The notes under the pieces were generated by a model. It worked only from the letters and a program-made list of their open reading frames with translations, was not told the DNA's origin and did no database searches. The position numbers and the translations under genes were made by a program. Positions 61,238-64,000 of a stretch of 64,000 nucleotides of DNA are shown piece by piece. The DNA is taken from the NCBI RefSeq assembly GCF_002067135.1, contig NZ_CP020105.1, forward strand, positions 2,232,001-2,296,000, read 5' to 3'. The stretch is from Spirosoma rigui. GTDB taxonomy: Bacteria > Bacteroidota > Bacteroidia > Cytophagales > Spirosomataceae. Position 1 is the first letter of the stretch, and the number at the start of each line of letters is the position of its first letter.

Positions 61238-62902
61238 CTACCGCGCTTGCCGGCGGTAAAATACGAATCCGTTTTCCTCGCCGGTACGGCGCACATCGGG
61301 TAGAGAGTCGAGGTGGGTAGGGGCGGTGGTACTTTTCCGGATGAACAGCACGTCTTTATCGATTCGGCCGTGCATGAGCCAGTCGTCGTTGTAGTAGTTC
61401 GGATTCGTGACCGGCGGTTTCATGGTGTAAAAGAAAGGGCCGTAACTACGGTAGCCATACGTGCGGACGTAGACGTTCTGTCCCTGCGTCCGTTCGAAAA
61501 AGCGCATGGCTGCGTCCTGCGAAATACCTTCGATACGTCCGATGAAGAACCACAACGTCAGCGTAATAAACACAGCCATGCCCCCAAACAACGCAACCGA
61601 CGCCTGACCGGGCTGGCGGGTACTGTACCAGCGGATTGCCACTGCCAGCACAATCAGCAGCCATACGCCCGGCAGTGCTTCCCAGCCCGTCCAGTTGATG
61701 GCTGCGTTGAGGTTACCCTGCGTAAAGGGGTCCTGGTCGGCCCAGGCCCTGACTAAATCCATGCGTTGGGCCAGAAATGGAGCGGCTACCGTTGCCAGAA
61801 TGAAAATGCCGCCAATCCCAATCAAGCCCGCTCTGAGCCAGAGGCTGAACTGAATCTTGCGCTCTTCGAGCTGTACCAGCGTCAGCGCGGCCAGGTAGGT
61901 GAGGGGAAAATAGCAGAGCGACGAATAATGCACGATTTTGGACTGCACAACACTGAACAGAATCAGCACCACCCAGAACAGAATGAGCATCCACCGCCGG
62001 AATTCACGCTGGTAGTTACGCTCGATGAACATAGGCGCAAACGCCCGGATGGCGAAGATCGAGGCCGGAAAGCAGCCCACCAGCAAGATGATGAAGTGAT
62101 AGCCCGGAAAGCCGCCGTGCCCCGCGTCGGGCGTGCTGAACAGGCGAACGTTATAGGTCAGAAATTCGCGCACGAACACGGGGCCATGCAGGTACGTCTC
62201 CAGACCGCCCCAGGCCAGTGCGGCCAGGCCAGCCGCCAGCGAAAAGCCGATGAACTGAATGGGCGAAATAAAGAACCGGAATCGGCTGAGCACCCAGTAC
62301 ACGAATAGTACCAGCCCCACGATCAAATAGGCAACGGGTCCCTTGGTGAGGATGCCCAGTCCCAGCACCAGGCCGCCCAGCAGCAGGTAGAGCCACTGCG
62401 GCTTGGGCGTATGGATGGGCGTAGTCAGGCGCTCGCGTTTCCACGAGGCAAAGATTACGTTGACCAGGCTGGCGAAGATAAACAGGTTGAAAAACGGGTC
62501 GATGATACCCGACCGGAAATACAGGTGGGGCGTTACAGAACCCAGATAAGCCAGCGCCCAGAGCAGTCCGAAGCGGTGGCCGTTTAATTTCTGACCCAGC
62601 TGGTAAAGATAAACGAGCGTGATAATCCCGCAGATGGCGTTGGGAAGCCGGGCCGAAAACTCACTCACCCCAAAGAGGTTCATCATGGCCGACTGGCACC
62701 AGAAGAAGAACGGCGGTTTTTCGAAAAACGGCTTATAGTCGATATGCACCCGCAGGTAGTCGCCCAGGGCGATCATTTCGCGGGCGCATTCGGCAAAGTT
62801 GATTTCATCCCAGTCGAATAGCCGGACGCCCCCAAGGAAGGGAATAAAGAACAGGGCGCCTAAACCGGCAAGCAGCAGGGAATAAAAAAGTTTTTGATTC
62901 AT
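61238..62902 (-). CDS. GT39-type membrane glycosyltransferase (ArnT/PMT-like)
   Basis: A 554-residue integral membrane protein with about 11-13 hydrophobic segments. The acidic motif DWDE at residues 30-33 ([19 protein letters not shown]) sits in the first periplasmic loop, as in the dolichyl/undecaprenyl-phosphate sugar:protein or lipid A transferases, and [10 protein letters not shown] is the next conserved block. It moves a sugar from a polyprenyl phosphate to a lipid or protein; the acceptor is unknown. The soluble C-terminal periplasmic domain is about 90 residues long. ATG 62902 follows a -7 box at 62964-62957. It is divergent from pgi. Confidence 0.85.
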   Translation of the reverse strand: MNQKLFYSLLLAGLGALFFIPFLGGVRLFDWDEINFAECAREMIALGDYLRVHIDYKPFFEKPPFFFWCQSAMMNLFGVSEFSARLPNAICGIITLVYLYQLGQKLNGHRFGLLWALAYLGSVTPHLYFRSGIIDPFFNLFIFASLVNVIFASWKRERLTTPIHTPKPQWLYLLLGGLVLGLGILTKGPVAYLIVGLVLFVYWVLSRFRFFISPIQFIGFSLAAGLAALAWGGLETYLHGPVFVREFLTYNVRLFSTPDAGHGGFPGYHFIILLVGCFPASIFAIRAFAPMFIERNYQREFRRWMLILFWVVLILFSVVQSKIVHYSSLCYFPLTYLAALTLVQLEERKIQFSLWLRAGLIGIGGIFILATVAAPFLAQRMDLVRAWADQDPFTQGNLNAAINWTGWEALPGVWLLIVLAVAIRWYSTRQPGQASVALFGGMAVFITLTLWFFIGRIEGISQDAAMRFFERTQGQNVYVRTYGYRSYGPFFYTMKPPVTNPNYYNDDWLMHGRIDKDVLFIRKSTTAPTHLDSLPDVRRTGEENGFVFYRRQAR

Positions 62903-62956
62903 CAACCAGTGTTTTAGCGCGGTACGGGGACTTGAGTCCGCCAGAATTGAGTGATG

Positions 62957-62964
62957 CAAAATTA
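62957..62964 (-). promoter_or_regulatory. -7 promoter box of the GT39 gene
   Basis: TAATTTTG on the minus strand matches TAnnTTTG, 55 bases before the ATG at 62902. No -33 TTG at the right distance. Confidence 0.4.
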
Positions 62965-63024
62965 GCCGAAAAAAAGAATGCGGGGGATTGCCGATATTCG
63001 CCCCCACATTACAACCCGACTTTT

Positions 63025-64000
63025 ATGCTCCCTACTCATCGATTTACCGACCTCCCGGCCTATGCCCAACTGAAAGCGCATTATGACGCGGTAAGTGGTC
63101 AGCACCTGCGCGACCTGTTTGCCGCCGATCCTGACCGCTTCCCCAAATTCACGCGTAAGTTCGAAGATATTCTGCTCGACTTTTCCAAAAACCGCATAAC
63201 CGACGAAACCTTCGGCCTGCTGTTGCAACTCGCCGAGCAGGCCGGGTTGACCGAGGCCATTGGGAAGATGTTTTCGGGCGATGCCATCAACCAGACCGAG
63301 AACCGGGCCGTTTTGCACATTGCCCTGCGCAACCGCGCCAACACGCCCATTCTGGTCGACGGTGCCGACGTGATGCCGGAAGTCAATGCCGTACTGGACC
63401 ATATGAAGTCATTTACGGAGCGGGTGCGGTCGGGCGCCTGGACGGGTTATACCGGCAAGGCCATCACCGATGTCGTTAATATTGGTATTGGTGGATCGGA
63501 CCTCGGCCCCGTTATGGTGACCGAAGCGTTAAAGCCCTATGCCGACGATCAGAAACTGCGGGTTCACTTCGTCTCGAACGTCGATGGCGTACACATCTAC
63601 GAAACGCTGCAAACGGTTTCGCCGGAAACAACGCTGTTTCTGATTGCATCCAAGACCTTTACCACGCAGGAAACCATGACCAACGCCCAGAGCGCCCGGC
63701 AGTGGTTCCTGGACAACGGCGGGTCGGAAGGAGATATCGCCAAACACTTCGCAGCTTTGTCGACAAACAAGGCAGCCGTTGAGAAATTCGGAATCGATCC
63801 CGAAAATATGTTCGGTTTCTGGGACTGGGTTGGCGGTCGTTACTCGCTCTGGTCGGCCATTGGCTTGTCGATTGCGCTTTATATTGGTTTCGACAATTTC
63901 GAAGAGTTGCTGGCGGGTGGTCACGCCATGGACGAGCACTTCCGCGATACGCCTGCCGATCAGAACCTGCCGGTGGTGCTGGCGCTGATGGGTATCTGGT
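63025..64000 (+). CDS. pgi: Glucose-6-phosphate isomerase, N-terminal part; 3' end outside window
   Basis: The frame is open from ATG 63025 ([10 protein letters not shown]) to the window end, giving 325 residues of about 550. Pgi interconverts glucose-6-phosphate and fructose-6-phosphate. Family motifs include [13 protein letters not shown] at about residues 152-164, and near the end [16 protein letters not shown], the first glucose-6-phosphate isomerase signature region. [20 protein letters not shown] segment follows. It is divergent from the GT39 gene, and I saw no clear promoter for it. Confidence 0.92.
   Translation, partial: MLPTHRFTDLPAYAQLKAHYDAVSGQHLRDLFAADPDRFPKFTRKFEDILLDFSKNRITDETFGLLLQLAEQAGLTEAIGKMFSGDAINQTENRAVLHIALRNRANTPILVDGADVMPEVNAVLDHMKSFTERVRSGAWTGYTGKAITDVVNIGIGGSDLGPVMVTEALKPYADDQKLRVHFVSNVDGVHIYETLQTVSPETTLFLIASKTFTTQETMTNAQSARQWFLDNGGSEGDIAKHFAALSTNKAAVEKFGIDPENMFGFWDWVGGRYSLWSAIGLSIALYIGFDNFEELLAGGHAMDEHFRDTPADQNLPVVLALMGIW

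Noticed and set aside
1-64000. tRNA, rRNA, insertion sequences, prophage genes and CRISPR arrays
   Set aside because: No transposase or integrase, no tRNA cloverleaf and no regularly spaced repeat was seen on either strand. A covariance-model scan was not possible, so a single missed small RNA cannot be excluded.

Overview
The window is a piece of a Bacteroidota chromosome, most likely from the Cytophagales (a Spirosoma-like organism; this is inferred from gene content, not from a search). The evidence is the 3' end of sprA (type IX secretion/gliding translocon), many signal-peptide or lipobox exported enzymes, glycan-degrading enzymes (GH105, GH18, GH5 and heparinase-type), few Shine-Dalgarno sequences, and promoters of the Bacteroidota type TTG-N20-TAnnTTTG, several with the box TACCTTTG. 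Most of the window is ordinary, GC-rich, densely packed chromosome. I see no insertion sequence, phage gene, tRNA, rRNA or CRISPR array.

Layout. 1-5.2 kb: end of sprA, an Omp85-type barrel, an aldo/keto reductase. 5.2-8.9 kb: an NmrA-like NAD(P) protein divergent from an AraC regulator, a TruC/RluA-type pseudouridine synthase and a DinB-like protein. 8.9-13.3 kb: a visibly more AT-rich stretch of small orphan exported proteins, with a diverged 35-bp direct repeat, long hairpins, and a 39-residue cysteine-rich metallothionein-like gene with its own promoter box and terminator. 13.3-17.6 kb: an ABM monooxygenase and three DEAD-box RNA helicases, two with altered motif II. 17.7-25.2 kb: secreted hydrolases, a GH105 enzyme, a PAS histidine kinase, an SDR and an EamA transporter. 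25.4-34.2 kb: M16 and M3 metallopeptidases, a Dabb/GNAT pair, a beta-lactamase-fold serine hydrolase and an exported RidA protein. 34.2-39.9 kb: ferredoxin plus ferredoxin reductase, a heparinase-like lyase, a cupin-AraC pair. 40-47.6 kb: a lipoprotein peptidase, an esterase, a PAP2/vanadium-haloperoxidase protein with an internal duplication, an SDR, a GH18 chitinase and a VOC protein. 47.7-50.9 kb: TPP riboswitch followed by thiM-thiE-thiD-tenA. 51-64 kb: a membrane protein, M61 and S9 peptidases, a SWIM-SNF2 ATPase, a GH5 glycosidase, a GT39 transferase, and the start of pgi.

How the genes work together. The envelope theme is strong: secretion machinery, outer-membrane barrels, and at least five exported peptidases (M16, M3, S33, M61, S9) beside polysaccharide-degrading enzymes fit a heterotroph living on polymers. 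Thiamin is handled by a compact salvage operon under one riboswitch. The points most worth a second look are the unannotatable-by-length metallothionein-like gene, a complete mutually exclusive pairing scheme downstream of the TPP aptamer, the tandemly duplicated PAP2/haloperoxidase domain in which one copy has lost catalytic residues, and the helicase trio with a palindromic divergent promoter.
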